A DNA stretch of 64,000 bases from Mesobacillus subterraneus (GCF_003937825.1 NZ_RSFW01000017.1:1-64000), one strand, 5' to 3'. Shown: positions 16,165-26,337, counted from the stretch's first letter. A program made the numbers and translations. Notes: generated from the letters alone by a model not told the origin.

Positions 16165-17277
16165 ATGGAATTTCTGAATAAACAGCTGGCCCAGGAAATC
16201 GTCGACAGGACGATGAGAATCATCGACAGGAATATCAATGTCATGGACCATCGTGGCGTAATTATCGGGTCAGGCGATCAGGCTCGTATTGATGACATCC
16301 ATGAAGGAGCGAAAATTGTCATCAGCCAGGGGACAGGATTCGAAATAACGGAAGAGAAAGCTGAACAACTGCATGGCGTCAAAACTGGTATTAACCTGCC
16401 TATCTTTTTCGATGAAAAAATCGTCGGTGTCATAGGCATTACAGGACCGCCCGAAGAAATCCGCAGCTTTGGAGAACTTGTTCGCATGGCTGCTGAATTA
16501 AGCCTACGGCAAGCCGTACTGATGAATGAAATCCAGTGGGATGAGCGCCTTAAGGAAGAGCTTGTCAGCCAAATCATCCACTTTGAAGGGAAGCTTGATC
16601 CGCTTTTCCTTGAAAGGTCTGCCCGGCTTGGCATCGATTTGGATTTGCCAAGGGCGGCAATCGTCCTATTGACTTCTGACCGCAAGAAAACCTATTCCTA
16701 TATAAAGGGCAGACTTGAAAAAGAAGATCTTTTGCTAATGCAGCAGGATCGAATCATCATTTTAAAAAGTCTGCCTCCTTATAAGTCGGGGCAATATCTT
16801 CTTAAAATAGCAGAAGGCTGGCATACTGGCATCAGCCGGACAACCGGTTTGCAGGTGAAGATCGGCATTGGTCAATATCAGAGCGGCTTAGCTGGCCTGG
16901 CAAAGTCGTATCAGCAAGCGGACCATTCTCTGGCAGCCGGCCGAAAACTTGCTTCAAAAGAAAGCATCTATCCTTTTGAGCATTATTATCTTCCGGTATT
17001 CTTGCTGACTGCATCTAAAGCCGGGCTTACGGAAGGAATCCATCCTCTTTTTCAGGAGTTGAAAAAGAAGGATTCAAAGGGAGAACTCGCAGAATCGTTA
17101 AGGATATTGATCGAGACAAACGGAGATATGAACACAGCTGCCCAAAAGCTGTATATCCACAGGAATACGCTTCGCTACCGGCTTGATAAAATCACCGAAA
17201 TTACAGGGAAGGATCCGCGCAAAACGACTGATTTGCTGCATCTTTATTTATCCTACCTGACCAGTGAGCTGCAATGA
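16165..17277 (+). CDS. CdaR/SdaR-family sugar-diacid/glycerate regulator
   Basis: 370 residues from ATG 16165, which has AGGGGGAT 7 bases upstream; a longer ORF from 16126 lacks a site. The N-terminal half is the sugar-diacid recognition domain (FLNKQLAQEIVDRTMRIIDRNINVMD, VIIGSGDQARI, GVIGITG). The C-terminus is the PucR-type helix-turn-helix (TNGDMNTAAQKLYIHRNTLRYRLDKI, near residues 315-345). Family members activate uptake and use of glucarate, galactarate or glycerate. The two genes that follow, a GntP permease and a glycerate kinase, point to glycerate or a related acid as inducer. Confidence 0.9.
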   Translation: MEFLNKQLAQEIVDRTMRIIDRNINVMDHRGVIIGSGDQARIDDIHEGAKIVISQGTGFEITEEKAEQLHGVKTGINLPIFFDEKIVGVIGITGPPEEIRSFGELVRMAAELSLRQAVLMNEIQWDERLKEELVSQIIHFEGKLDPLFLERSARLGIDLDLPRAAIVLLTSDRKKTYSYIKGRLEKEDLLLMQQDRIIILKSLPPYKSGQYLLKIAEGWHTGISRTTGLQVKIGIGQYQSGLAGLAKSYQQADHSLAAGRKLASKESIYPFEHYYLPVFLLTASKAGLTEGIHPLFQELKKKDSKGELAESLRILIETNGDMNTAAQKLYIHRNTLRYRLDKITEITGKDPRKTTDLLHLYLSYLTSELQ

Positions 17278-17280
17278 AAT

Positions 17281-17296
17281 TTGTGCAAATGCACAA
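17281..17296. promoter_or_regulatory. 16-bp palindrome, candidate CdaR operator
   Basis: TTGTGCA and TGCACAA face each other around two A residues (17281-17296), directly after the cdaR stop and about 105 bases before the GntP permease start. It partly overlaps the left arm of the next terminator. Confidence 0.5.
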
Positions 17297-17327
17297 AAGA
17301 CCTGTACTAATACAGGTCTTTTTTTGA
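17295..17327 (+). terminator. Terminator of cdaR-like gene
   Basis: AAAAGACCTGTA (17295-17306) and TACAGGTCTTTT (17311-17322) form a 12-bp stem with loop CTAA, followed by T residues. It separates cdaR from the permease, which therefore needs its own promoter or antitermination. Confidence 0.88.
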
Positions 17328-17399
17328 TGATTTGACTAATGTAAAACCCAAAGGCAGCGCTTACAATGGAGGTACAAACAGATTAAAGGAGGAAACATC

Positions 17400-18668
17400 G
17401 TGGATATTCAGGTAAGCGCTTTCGGTGCCATCGTAGCCCTAATCGTTGCAATTTTCCTAATTTTAAAGAGAGTATCACCAGCATATGGAATGATCGCTGG
17501 TGCCCTTATTGGCGGCCTGGCAGGCGGAGTTGATATCACGAACACCGTTACTTTGATGATGGAGGGTGCAAAAGGGATCATCCCCGCTGTACTGAGAATC
17601 CTGGCAGCCGGTGTGCTTGCAGGTGTCCTGATTGAATCAGGAGCAGCCGCGGTAATTGCAGAAACAATCGTCAAAAAAGTTGGGGAGACTCGGGCGTTGC
17701 TTGCACTGGCAATCGCGACCATGATCCTTACTACAGTTGGAGTCTTTGTTGACGTTGCAGTGATCACAGTTGCACCAATCGCCCTGGCGATCGCAAACAG
17801 AGCAGGAATTTCCAAAACAGCTATATTGCTGGCAATGATTGGCGGCGGAAAGGCCGGCAATATCATGTCACCTAATCCAAATGCCATCGCAGCGGCTGAT
17901 GCGTTTCAAATCCCACTGACATCAGTCATGGCGGCAGGAATCATACCGGCTGTATTCGGATTGACCGTAACCTACATTTTAGCTAAAAGGCTTGTGAACA
18001 AAGGTTCAAAAGTGACTGCAGAGGAAAGCGAAACAGCAGTCAAAGGCAAGCACCCGCTTATAGTTCCGGCTATTGTCGCACCATTGGTGACAATTTTCCT
18101 TCTCGCACTTAGACCGTTATTCGATATCAACATCGATCCGATGATTGCACTCCCGGCAGGCGGCATTGCAGGTGCGCTGGCGATGGGCCGCATCAGGCAG
18201 ATCAATGATTATGCCATTGCAGGTCTCGGGAAAATGTCAGGCGTAGCCATCATGCTGCTTGGTACAGGCACCCTGGCAGGCATCATCGCAAATTCAGGAT
18301 TGAAGGATGTCTTGATCAATGGACTTGATGCACTTGGTCTTCCTGCATTCGTTCTTGCACCCGTATCCGGTATCTTCATGTCAGCGGCGACTGCGTCCAC
18401 TACTGCAGGCACGGCAGTGGCTTCACAGGTGTTTGGCTCAACCATCCTTGAAATGGGCGTAACAGCACTTGCTGGGGCAGCAATGGTACATGCGGGTGCA
18501 ACTGTCCTTGACCACCTTCCGCACGGCAGCTTCTTCCATGCGACTGGCGGAAGCGTCAACATGGACATCAAGGAACGATTAAAGTTAATCCCTTACGAAA
18601 CTGCAGTTGGTCTGACACTGGCAATCGTCTCAACTTTCATCTTTGGTATTTTTAAGTTTTTTGGATAA
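17400..18668 (+). CDS. GntP-family permease
   Basis: 422 residues starting with GTG 17400 behind an excellent AAAGGAGG. The protein is very hydrophobic throughout and has the GntP layout: YGMIAGALIGGLAGG, the central GGGKAGNIMSPNPNAIAAA, and a repeat-like second half with MSAATASTTAGTAVA and the conserved HAGATVLDHLPHGSFFH. GntP family members are proton symporters for gluconate, glycerate and related hydroxy acids. With CdaR before and glycerate kinase after, glycerate is the best guess. Confidence 0.9.
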   Translation: MDIQVSAFGAIVALIVAIFLILKRVSPAYGMIAGALIGGLAGGVDITNTVTLMMEGAKGIIPAVLRILAAGVLAGVLIESGAAAVIAETIVKKVGETRALLALAIATMILTTVGVFVDVAVITVAPIALAIANRAGISKTAILLAMIGGGKAGNIMSPNPNAIAAADAFQIPLTSVMAAGIIPAVFGLTVTYILAKRLVNKGSKVTAEESETAVKGKHPLIVPAIVAPLVTIFLLALRPLFDINIDPMIALPAGGIAGALAMGRIRQINDYAIAGLGKMSGVAIMLLGTGTLAGIIANSGLKDVLINGLDALGLPAFVLAPVSGIFMSAATASTTAGTAVASQVFGSTILEMGVTALAGAAMVHAGATVLDHLPHGSFFHATGGSVNMDIKERLKLIPYETAVGLTLAIVSTFIFGIFKFFG

Positions 18669-18745
18669 AAAACAGACAGTCTGGATTGATCTCCAGGCTG
18701 TTCCTTTCATAACACTCCATCATTTCAGACAAGGAGAAGAGGAGC

Positions 18746-19879
18746 ATGAAAATTGTAATAGCACCAGATTCATTCAAAGAGAGCCTGACAGCGCTTGAGG
18801 CTTCACTGGCAATAGAAAATGGCATGAAAAAGATTTTTCCTGAAGCGGAATTCATCAAAGTTCCAATGGCTGACGGGGGAGAAGGGACCGTACAATCCCT
18901 TGTCGATGCTACCGGAGGCAAAATCATCTCAAAGACTGTAACAGGACCACTCGGGGATCCGGCTGAAGCGTTTTTCGGGATTTCAGGGGATGAATCGACA
19001 GCAGTCATTGAAATGGCTGCCGCTTCCGGAATTCATCTTGTTCCAGCAGAAAAAAGAAATCCCTTGATAACGTCAACAAGAGGTACAGGAGAACTGATCG
19101 CTGCTGCTCTTGACTATGGTGTAAAGCGTATCATCATCGGAATCGGAGGGAGTGCCACCAATGATGGGGGCGCAGGAATGGCAAAGGCTCTAGGCATAAA
19201 ATTGCTTGATGCTTCGGGAGAGGAAATCGCAGAAGGCGGTGGTTCTCTTCGTTCCCTGGCAAGGATTGATGTTTCCCGTGCGGACGCACGTTTGGCATCG
19301 GTAAAAATAGAGGTCGCCTGCGATGTCGACAATCCATTGACAGGTCCAAGAGGTGCTTCTGCGATTTTCGGACCGCAAAAGGGAGCGACACCTCTTATGG
19401 TAAAAGAACTGGATGATAACCTTCATCATTTTGCTGCTATCATTCGCAGAGACTTAGGAAAAGATATCGAACCCATCCCTGGGGCAGGGGCTGCAGGAGG
19501 CCTTGGTGGCGGACTCCTGGCCTTCCTGTCAGCCGAACTGAAACGCGGAGTCGATATTGTCATTGAAGCGACCAGACTCGAAGAACATATTCAGGATGCT
19601 GATTTTGTCATTACCGGGGAAGGCAAGATTGACGGCCAGACGATCTTTGGCAAAACACCAATTGGCGTAGCGAAAACAGCTAAAAAACACCAGGTTCCTG
19701 TCATCGCGATTGCGGGAAATGTCTCGCCTGACAGCCATGTAGTACACGAGCATGGAATCGATGCTGTTTTTAGTATCGTCCCGGGAGTTGTCACTTTAGC
19801 AAATGCGTTTGAAAATGCAAACATATATGTAGAAAGACTATCAACAAATATTGCATCTGTTATCAAACTAAGTAAATAG
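18746..19879 (+). CDS. glxK: Glycerate kinase (GlxK/GarK family)
   Basis: 377 residues. It opens with MKIVIAPDSFKESLTALEA, followed by VPMADGGEGTVQSLVDATGG, GIGGSATNDGGAGMAKALG, ACDVDNPLTGPRGAS and TGEGKIDGQTIFGKTPIGVA, all glycerate kinase type 1 signatures. The reaction is ATP-dependent phosphorylation of D-glycerate, most often at the 2-position in this family, feeding lower glycolysis. It starts 77 bases after the permease with GGAGAAGAGGAG upstream and no terminator between, so permease and kinase form one unit. Confidence 0.94.
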   Translation: MKIVIAPDSFKESLTALEASLAIENGMKKIFPEAEFIKVPMADGGEGTVQSLVDATGGKIISKTVTGPLGDPAEAFFGISGDESTAVIEMAAASGIHLVPAEKRNPLITSTRGTGELIAAALDYGVKRIIIGIGGSATNDGGAGMAKALGIKLLDASGEEIAEGGGSLRSLARIDVSRADARLASVKIEVACDVDNPLTGPRGASAIFGPQKGATPLMVKELDDNLHHFAAIIRRDLGKDIEPIPGAGAAGGLGGGLLAFLSAELKRGVDIVIEATRLEEHIQDADFVITGEGKIDGQTIFGKTPIGVAKTAKKHQVPVIAIAGNVSPDSHVVHEHGIDAVFSIVPGVVTLANAFENANIYVERLSTNIASVIKLSK

Positions 19880-19899
19880 CTTATGTAAAAGTAAAAACG

Positions 19900-19936
19900 A
19901 AAAGCCGCAAGCTGTTAATCAGCTTTGCGGCTTTTT
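19900..19936 (+). terminator. Terminator of gntP-glxK operon
   Basis: AAAAGCCGCAAGCTG (19900-19914) pairs with CAGCTTTGCGGCTTTT (19920-19935) with one bulged T, ending in T5. Confidence 0.85.
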
Positions 19937-20173
19937 GATGTTTAATAAGAACTGATTTCGAATAAATATAAACTAGGTAATTGCTAAAACTAAAAAAGCA
20001 CCTTTAAAGGTGGCTTTGGTTGCAAGTATTTGTATTAAGATCTGGTACATAGTAAAATGAAAGTTGGCTTAAAAACCAAAGTTAGTCTAGACACAAAAAT
20101 TCTAACATAACAATAACACAAAATTACTTAATTGTCAATTGAGACTCATCAGCATAACCCTGGGAGTGATTTT

Positions 20174-22501
20174 ATGGATGAAAAACAGAGGACTGCGCTA
20201 AAACAGGAGCAGAATCGCGTCGATGCGATCACTAAAGAAATCGATAAAAAAGCGGCTAAATGGAAAGAGAGCTCTACCGGGGTTGGTTCAGATGCTCTGG
20301 AAATCAGGAAGACCTTCTGGGAAGATGTAACGGTCAATTTTGATGAGGCTGATGATGTTGCAGAAACCTTTACCAGCATCAAGCAGCAGGCAGCCCTTCT
20401 TTCCGAACGTGAGCGGACTCAGACCCAGATGATCAAACAGCTGGAGACCTTATCGCGTTTAAGATTCTCTCCGTATTTCGGCAGGATCGATTTCAAAGAA
20501 CAAGGAGAAAGCAATACAGAGAAAATCTATCTTGGCATCGCTTCCCTAATGGACGAGACCGAGGAGAATTTTCTGATTTACGACTGGAGAGCACCGATTT
20601 CCGGCCTTTATTACGATTACTCACCAGGACCGGCTCAATATCAGACCGAAACTGAGACCATTGAGGGTACAATGGAATTAAAACGCCAGTTTGTCATCAA
20701 AGGCGGCAAAATCAAAGCAATGTTTGAAACAGGAGTTACCATTGGAGACGAAATGCTCCAGGAAGTACTGGGGAACAATGCTGATACTCAAATGAAAACA
20801 ATCGTTGCCACGATTCAGAAAGAACAAAACCAAATAATCCGAAATGATAAGAGCAGCCTGGTCGTCGTCCAGGGTGTCGCAGGCAGCGGCAAGACGTCAG
20901 CCGCCATGCAGAAGGTCGCCTATTTGCTGTATCGGTACAGAAACATCATCAAATCAGAAAACATCATGTTATTCTCACCTAACCCTTTGTTCAATAGCTA
21001 TGTTGCCACTGTATTGCCCGAGCTTGGCGAGGAAAATATGCAGCAGGCAACGTTCCAGGAGTATTTGGCAACGAGATTCGGAGGCCAGTATGAACTGGAA
21101 GATCCGTTTGAACAAATGGAATATTTGCTTGAAGCAAAAAAAGATGAACATTTTTACAACAGGGTTGAAAGTATCCGCTTTAAATCCAGTCTTGAATTTA
21201 AAGAGTTGCTGGACACTTATATTGAGAAATTAACTAAGGAAACCCTTAGTTTTAAAAATATTGGCTTTAAAAAAAGGACCATCATTTCCGGGCAAGAAAT
21301 TGCTGAGTACTACGATTCACTTGACGGAAATATTTCAATACCAAACAGAATTCAGCTGGTAAAGGAATGGCTTCTCATACAGCTTAAGAAGAAAGCCAAG
21401 GTGGAACAATCAAAAGAATGGGTTGAAAAGGAAATCCAATTCCTTGAAAAAGAAGATTATCTTGAGTCCTTCAAACACAGCCAGCAAAAGCAGGGAAACG
21501 ACGATGATACCTTCCATGATTATGACAGAGAACAGCGCTGGCTGTCTGAAGTGGTTGTGAAAAGGCGGTTCAAACCACTGTTCAACCTAGTGAAGAAATT
21601 GAAATTCATTAACATACGATCGATTTATATTGACTTTTTTAAAGAGTACCAACATAAAACAGATAACCTGCCTGTTAACTGGTCTACTTCATGCGCTAAA
21701 ACCATTGCTAATCTCGAAAATCGTTTCATCGCATATGAGGATGCAACTCCTTTTCTTTATCTTCAGGATTTAATCGAAGGCAGGAAGTCCAATACATCCA
21801 TCCGTCATGTATTCATTGATGAAGCCCAGGATTATACACCTTTCCAGTTTGCCTATATAAAAATGCTGTTCCCTTACAGTAAGATGACCCTGCTTGGGGA
21901 TATAAACCAGGCCATTTATTCAGGGCCTACAGGGGCACCGGCCATCCTCGCCCAACCTGAACTTGACTTTGGGGAAAGGGAGACCTACAGTCTGACCAAG
22001 ACATACAGATCAACCAGGCAAATCGTTGAGTTTACCCGTCAGCTCATCGAGGGAGGCGATATGATCGAGCCCTTCAACAGGCCTGGTCCAAAACCTGTCG
22101 CCATACAAACACGTGACCCTAAAGGCCACATTAACAAAGTGAATGATTTGATAGAACAGCTTCAAAAATCTGGTCACAAGAACATCGCGGTCATATGCAA
22201 AACAGCAAAAGAGAGCAGGACTGCATTCACTGCAATCAAGCAAACCCATGATGTACGGCTGATCGAGAAGGGAACATTGACTTTCGAGAATGGAACTAAT
22301 GTGGTACCGACTTATTTGGCCAAGGGGATTGAGTTTGATGCGGTGATCATTTATGATTCATCCTCTTATACAAGAGATGAAGAAAGAAAATTGTTTTATA
22401 CAGCTTGCACAAGGGCCATGCATGAACTATACATTCTGTCTGCCGGGCAATTGAGCCCGCTCATTGAGCAGGTTGACAAAAATCTTTATGAAATTAGATA
22501 G
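20174..22501 (+). CDS. helD: HelD-type helicase-like ATPase, RNA polymerase recycling factor
   Basis: 775 residues from ATG 20174 (TGGGAG box); an upstream TTG at 20132 lacks a site. The N-terminal 120 residues are a long coiled coil (the secondary-channel arm of HelD), then the WRAPISGLYYDYSPGPA strand motif, the UvrD-type Walker A VVQGVAGSGKTSAAMQKVAYLLY near 233-241, Walker B/motif II FIDEAQDYT near 549, and a C-terminal motif LAKGIEFDAVIIYD. This equals B. subtilis HelD (YvgS), which dissociates stalled RNA polymerase from nucleic acid using ATP. It stands as a single gene here. Confidence 0.9.
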   Translation: MDEKQRTALKQEQNRVDAITKEIDKKAAKWKESSTGVGSDALEIRKTFWEDVTVNFDEADDVAETFTSIKQQAALLSERERTQTQMIKQLETLSRLRFSPYFGRIDFKEQGESNTEKIYLGIASLMDETEENFLIYDWRAPISGLYYDYSPGPAQYQTETETIEGTMELKRQFVIKGGKIKAMFETGVTIGDEMLQEVLGNNADTQMKTIVATIQKEQNQIIRNDKSSLVVVQGVAGSGKTSAAMQKVAYLLYRYRNIIKSENIMLFSPNPLFNSYVATVLPELGEENMQQATFQEYLATRFGGQYELEDPFEQMEYLLEAKKDEHFYNRVESIRFKSSLEFKELLDTYIEKLTKETLSFKNIGFKKRTIISGQEIAEYYDSLDGNISIPNRIQLVKEWLLIQLKKKAKVEQSKEWVEKEIQFLEKEDYLESFKHSQQKQGNDDDTFHDYDREQRWLSEVVVKRRFKPLFNLVKKLKFINIRSIYIDFFKEYQHKTDNLPVNWSTSCAKTIANLENRFIAYEDATPFLYLQDLIEGRKSNTSIRHVFIDEAQDYTPFQFAYIKMLFPYSKMTLLGDINQAIYSGPTGAPAILAQPELDFGERETYSLTKTYRSTRQIVEFTRQLIEGGDMIEPFNRPGPKPVAIQTRDPKGHINKVNDLIEQLQKSGHKNIAVICKTAKESRTAFTAIKQTHDVRLIEKGTLTFENGTNVVPTYLAKGIEFDAVIIYDSSSYTRDEERKLFYTACTRAMHELYILSAGQLSPLIEQVDKNLYEIR

Positions 22502-22503
22502 AA

Positions 22504-22534
22504 AACGCCGCCAGATTAATGATCTGGCGGCGTT
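22504..22534. terminator. Terminator between helD and subtilase
   Basis: AACGCCGCCAGAT (22504-22516) and ATCTGGCGGCGTT (22522-22534) form a perfect 13-bp stem between two convergent genes. The T-run on either side is short. Confidence 0.8.
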
Positions 22535-22538
22535 CTTG

Positions 22539-23960
22539 TTATCTGAACCATCTTAGCATGGTTTTATCTCGCTGGTTGAAGGTTGAACCTTCGGTATTCG
22601 CTTCCTGCAGCGCGAAATTTACATCGATCAAGCCATTTCCATAATCAGTATCTTTTCCTCTCCTGCCAAGATCAATTGCTGAGCTTTTTATAATCCTGAT
22701 GACCTCTTTGTTATCCAAATCTGGATTTGCGGATTTAATCAATGCCGCAAGGCCGGCCACATGGGGTGCCGCCATAGAGGTTCCTGACAGTGCAGCGTAT
22801 TCCTGGTTAAAGTAGGTGCTCGGGATATACACACCAGGTGCTGCGATATCGATATAATCGCCATGGTTTGAAAATTCCGCCCTGTTCCCATTGTAATCCA
22901 CAGCAGCCACACTTAACACTTCAGGGAAAGCTGATGGATAGGTCGGCTGATCGGAGCCATCATTCCCGGCAGCCGAGACCATGACTGCACCTTTGTCGTA
23001 AGCATATCGGACGGCCTCCTCAAGTACCTTGGATGGCTGGTAGTTGCCAAGGCTTAAATTGATGACATCCGCTCCATGGTCTACCGCCCAGACAATCCCT
23101 TTTGCAATATCAAAGGTCGTGCCATATCCTTTAGCTCCCATTGCTTTAATGGGCATGATTTTATTGTACCAAGTCATGCCGGCAATGCCCTCATTGTTAT
23201 TCGTCTCAGAAGCGATGATCCCGGCTACATGTGTTCCATGGCCATTGTCATCATCTGGTTCAGCTCTTTCATTTATGACGTTGTATCCTTTGACAAGCCT
23301 ATTTTTTAAATCAGGATGATCAAGGTCAACTCCAGTATCCACTACCGCAATTTCTATTTCTTCTTTACCGCGAGTCACCTGCCAGCCCTGTTCTGTACCG
23401 ATGACTGGCAAATTCCATTGATATTTTTCCTGATAAAGTAAATCATTTGGCCCATTCACTTGATTTTGCATTAAAATGTAGTTGGGCTCTGCATACTCAA
23501 TGTTTGGTCTTTGCTGAAAGTAATCAATCATCTCCGGAGTTTCCATCGATGTCGACCTGAATACATAAATGTCATCTTGATGCTGTTTTATGACCCAGCC
23601 TTTTATGCCTGTAGTGATTTCATCAATTTCCTCCGCACTTGGCTGATGGACAAAATCAACTGCAGCCTCATGATCATAATAGTGGCTGGTGTTCTTTTTA
23701 TTATGATAAATGAGGGTGACCTCATTTTGTTGATCCAGCTGGTTTTTGATTCTTTCTCCCATTTGCACATTATTGATTTGAACAGTATTGATCTTAGCTA
23801 TGGGCCTGCCTAGGCTGTCTGAGTTTGCCATGGTTCGCTGTCCGGCAGACTGCCCTGCGTTTTGTCTGCCTTTCGAATCACTTCTGAATACTCCTCCTGC
23901 TGTAAGGGCCAGGAGAAGCATGAATGACACCGCAAGTATAATAACCCTCGTTCTCTTCAT
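22539..23960 (-). CDS. Secreted subtilisin-like serine protease (S8)
   Basis: 473 residues. A signal peptide (KRTRVIILAVSFMLLLALTAGG) is followed by a propeptide of about 170 residues and the S8 catalytic domain. The catalytic triad is D208 (AVVDTGVDLDHP), H244 (NGHGTHVAG) and S395 (SGTSMAAPHVAG), with the oxyanion asparagine in AAGND. A short tail after residue 450 (STFNQRDKTMLRWFR) is polar. This is an extracellular alkaline-protease-type enzyme, likely degrading proteins for nutrition. It ends at the terminator shared with helD. Confidence 0.93.
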   Translation of the reverse strand: MKRTRVIILAVSFMLLLALTAGGVFRSDSKGRQNAGQSAGQRTMANSDSLGRPIAKINTVQINNVQMGERIKNQLDQQNEVTLIYHNKKNTSHYYDHEAAVDFVHQPSAEEIDEITTGIKGWVIKQHQDDIYVFRSTSMETPEMIDYFQQRPNIEYAEPNYILMQNQVNGPNDLLYQEKYQWNLPVIGTEQGWQVTRGKEEIEIAVVDTGVDLDHPDLKNRLVKGYNVINERAEPDDDNGHGTHVAGIIASETNNNEGIAGMTWYNKIMPIKAMGAKGYGTTFDIAKGIVWAVDHGADVINLSLGNYQPSKVLEEAVRYAYDKGAVMVSAAGNDGSDQPTYPSAFPEVLSVAAVDYNGNRAEFSNHGDYIDIAAPGVYIPSTYFNQEYAALSGTSMAAPHVAGLAALIKSANPDLDNKEVIRIIKSSAIDLGRRGKDTDYGNGLIDVNFALQEANTEGSTFNQRDKTMLRWFR

Positions 23961-24154
23961 ATCAGTAGCCCCCGTAAAAATGAGTTTGTTCTTATATTGC
24001 AGTTCAGCTTGCGAAAATAATGACGGGAATCACTGGTAGTTGCCAAAGGCAGACTAATCGAGAAAAATGGGTAAAATGACATAAAAAACAATCAGGCAAG
24101 TCTCCAAAAAGCCGATTTTTTATGACAAAATTCCAATTAATTCTTTAAATCCGT
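23961..24154. other. Intergenic region between divergent subtilase and parE
   Basis: This AT-rich stretch holds the 5' side of the subtilase (AGGGGGCTACTGAT on the minus strand near 23970 acts as its ribosome binding site) and no further ORF. The part nearer parE contains the promoter and LexA-like box listed separately. Confidence 0.5.
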
Positions 24155-24182
24155 TTGCCAAATCTGAATTAATCGCTACAAT
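24155..24182 (+). promoter_or_regulatory. Sigma-A promoter of parE-parC
   Basis: TTGCCA (24155-24160), a 16-base spacer and TACAAT (24177-24182) form a good vegetative promoter. The start site would be near 24189, giving a leader of about 170 bases before parE. Confidence 0.6.
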
Positions 24183-24229
24183 TAAGCATAGACGCCATTC
24201 TTATGGTAAAATAAAAAGAGAACAGATGT

Positions 24230-24241
24230 TCCGCATCGGAA
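24230..24241. promoter_or_regulatory. LexA(DinR)-like SOS box upstream of parE
   Basis: GAACAGATGTTC matches the Bacillus SOS core GAAC-N4-GTTC as a perfect inverted repeat. It lies about 45 bases downstream of the predicted parE start site. Confidence 0.55.
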
Positions 24242-24357
24242 GAAAAGCAACTAAAACAGCCGCTTCTTTTTACTGAATGAGGAATACTTAACGGATTCAT
24301 TGACACTATACATAAAAACCGTCAATGTTGTTTGCAAGAAATGAAAGGGGTATGTTC

Positions 24358-26337
24358 GTGGCAAGAAATCAGCAAGCTTTTGATTATAATGATGATGCCA
24401 TACAGGTATTAGAAGGCCTGGAAGCCGTACGTAAAAGACCAGGCATGTATATTGGCAGTACTGATACGCGAGGACTTCATCACCTCGTATACGAAATCGT
24501 TGATAACTCGGTTGACGAAGCGCTCGGCGGATACGGAAACCAGATCATAGTTAAAATTCATAAAGATAATTCCATTAGCGTCCAGGATAAAGGACGAGGC
24601 ATGCCTACAGGGATGCACAAATTAGGCAAGCCTACTCCGGAAGTCATCCTTACCGTCTTGCACGCAGGCGGAAAGTTCGGGCAGGGCGGATATAAAACAA
24701 GCGGAGGCCTTCATGGTGTAGGTGCATCGGTTGTCAATGCATTGTCCGAATGGCTGGTTGTGACGATTAAAAGAGATGGCTTCGTCTATGAACAGCGGTT
24801 TGAAAATGGAGGAAAACCGGTCACTACGCTTGAAAAGATTGGAAAGACAAACCAGACAGGAACAACAATTCACTTTAAACCTGATCCTGAAATCTTTTCA
24901 ACCTTGACTTATAACTACGACACACTCTCTGAACGTCTTAGAGAGTCCGCTTTCCTGTTAAAAGGGTTAAAAATAGAACTAATCGATGAACGCAATGATG
25001 CGAAGGATGTTTTTCATTACGAAACAGGCATTGAGGCTTTTGTTGAATACCTGAATGAGGAAAAGGACGTCCTTCATCCTGTTGTCAGCTTTGAAGGGGA
25101 ATACAGCAAAATCGAAGTGGAATTTGCCTTTCAGTTCAATGATGGCTATTCAGAGAACGTTCTGTCCTTTGTAAACAATGTCCGAACGAAAGATGGCGGG
25201 ACCCATGAGGCAGGCGCCAAAACAGCGATGACACGTGTATTCAATGAATATGCGCGTAAAGTCGGCCTCCTTAAGGACAAGGATAAGAATCTCGACGGCG
25301 CGGATATCCGTGAAGGACTAGCCGGAATCGTGTCAGTACGCATTCCTGAAGAACTTCTTCAGTTCGAGGGCCAGACTAAGGGAAAGCTTGGAACAAGTGA
25401 AGCACGGTCGGCGGTTGACTCTGTCGTTTCTGAGCACCTTTCCTACTTCCTGGAGGAAAATCCGGATATCAGTACGATGCTGATCAAAAAATCCATCAAA
25501 GCTTACCAGGCGAGAGAAGCTGCCCGAAAGGCACGCGAGGACGCGAGGAGCGGCAAGAAAAAGAAACGCTCTGATGCAATTCTTTCCGGTAAATTGACAC
25601 CGGCGCAATCTAAAAACCCTGCCAAAAATGAACTTTATCTTGTAGAGGGAGATTCTGCCGGCGGTTCAGCCAAGCAGGGGCGTGACAGGAAGTTCCAGGC
25701 TGTACTTCCTCTGAGGGGTAAAGTCATCAATACCGAGAAAGCCAAACTGCAGGACATTTTCAAGAATGAGGAAATCAATACAATCATCCATGCCATTGGC
25801 GCAGGTGTAGGTTCGGATTTCAATGTCGATGACATCAATTACGACAAAATTGTCATCATGACAGATGCTGATACGGATGGTGCCCATATCCAGGTCCTGT
25901 TGTTGACGTTTTTCTATCGCTATATGAAGCCGCTTATTGAATCAGGCAAGGTATTCATTGCCCTTCCGCCGCTATACAAAGTCAGCAAAGGAACAGGCAA
26001 GAAAGAAGTCATTGAGTATGCCTGGAGCGATGAAGAGCTTAAAGATGCGATGAAGAAAGTGGGAAAAGGCTATATCATCCAGCGCTATAAGGGTCTGGGC
26101 GAAATGAATGCAGACCAGCTGTGGGAAACAACGATGGATCCTGAGACCCGTACCCTGATCCGCGTAAGGATCGATGACGCTGCAAGAGCAGAACGAAGAG
26201 TCACGACTCTTATGGGCGATAAAGTCGAACCGAGGCGGAAATGGATTGAATCCAACGTGGCATTCGGTCTCGAGGAAGATGGAAACATTCTAGAAAATGA
26301 AAACATTTCAGTTACAGAGGAGGTTGCTGGCGAATGA
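24358..26337 (+). CDS. parE: DNA topoisomerase IV subunit B
   Basis: 659 residues from GTG 24358, 7 bases after AAAGGGG; ATG 24352 is too close to the box, and the GTG start matches the known ParE N-terminus. The GHKL ATPase has [31 protein letters not shown] and [16 protein letters not shown]; the TOPRIM domain has [20 protein letters not shown] and [11 protein letters not shown]. With ParC it forms topoisomerase IV, which decatenates daughter chromosomes. The EGDSAGGSA... and PLRGK segments are the usual gyrase/topo IV type. Gene order plsY-yneT-parE-parC follows B. subtilis, with extra genes inserted. Confidence 0.97.
   Translation: MARNQQAFDYNDDAIQVLEGLEAVRKRPGMYIGSTDTRGLHHLVYEIVDNSVDEALGGYGNQIIVKIHKDNSISVQDKGRGMPTGMHKLGKPTPEVILTVLHAGGKFGQGGYKTSGGLHGVGASVVNALSEWLVVTIKRDGFVYEQRFENGGKPVTTLEKIGKTNQTGTTIHFKPDPEIFSTLTYNYDTLSERLRESAFLLKGLKIELIDERNDAKDVFHYETGIEAFVEYLNEEKDVLHPVVSFEGEYSKIEVEFAFQFNDGYSENVLSFVNNVRTKDGGTHEAGAKTAMTRVFNEYARKVGLLKDKDKNLDGADIREGLAGIVSVRIPEELLQFEGQTKGKLGTSEARSAVDSVVSEHLSYFLEENPDISTMLIKKSIKAYQAREAARKAREDARSGKKKKRSDAILSGKLTPAQSKNPAKNELYLVEGDSAGGSAKQGRDRKFQAVLPLRGKVINTEKAKLQDIFKNEEINTIIHAIGAGVGSDFNVDDINYDKIVIMTDADTDGAHIQVLLLTFFYRYMKPLIESGKVFIALPPLYKVSKGTGKKEVIEYAWSDEELKDAMKKVGKGYIIQRYKGLGEMNADQLWETTMDPETRTLIRVRIDDAARAERRVTTLMGDKVEPRRKWIESNVAFGLEEDGNILENENISVTEEVAGE

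Noticed and set aside
17352-17365. cre-like sequence AGGCAGCGCTTACA before the GntP permease
   Set aside because: The right half fits but three positions of the left half do not, so it falls short of the consensus.
17408-17887. Long antisense ORF (159 codons) within the GntP permease gene, and similar ones in parC and glxK
   Set aside because: They are shadow frames of high-confidence genes with biased third positions; no start signals.
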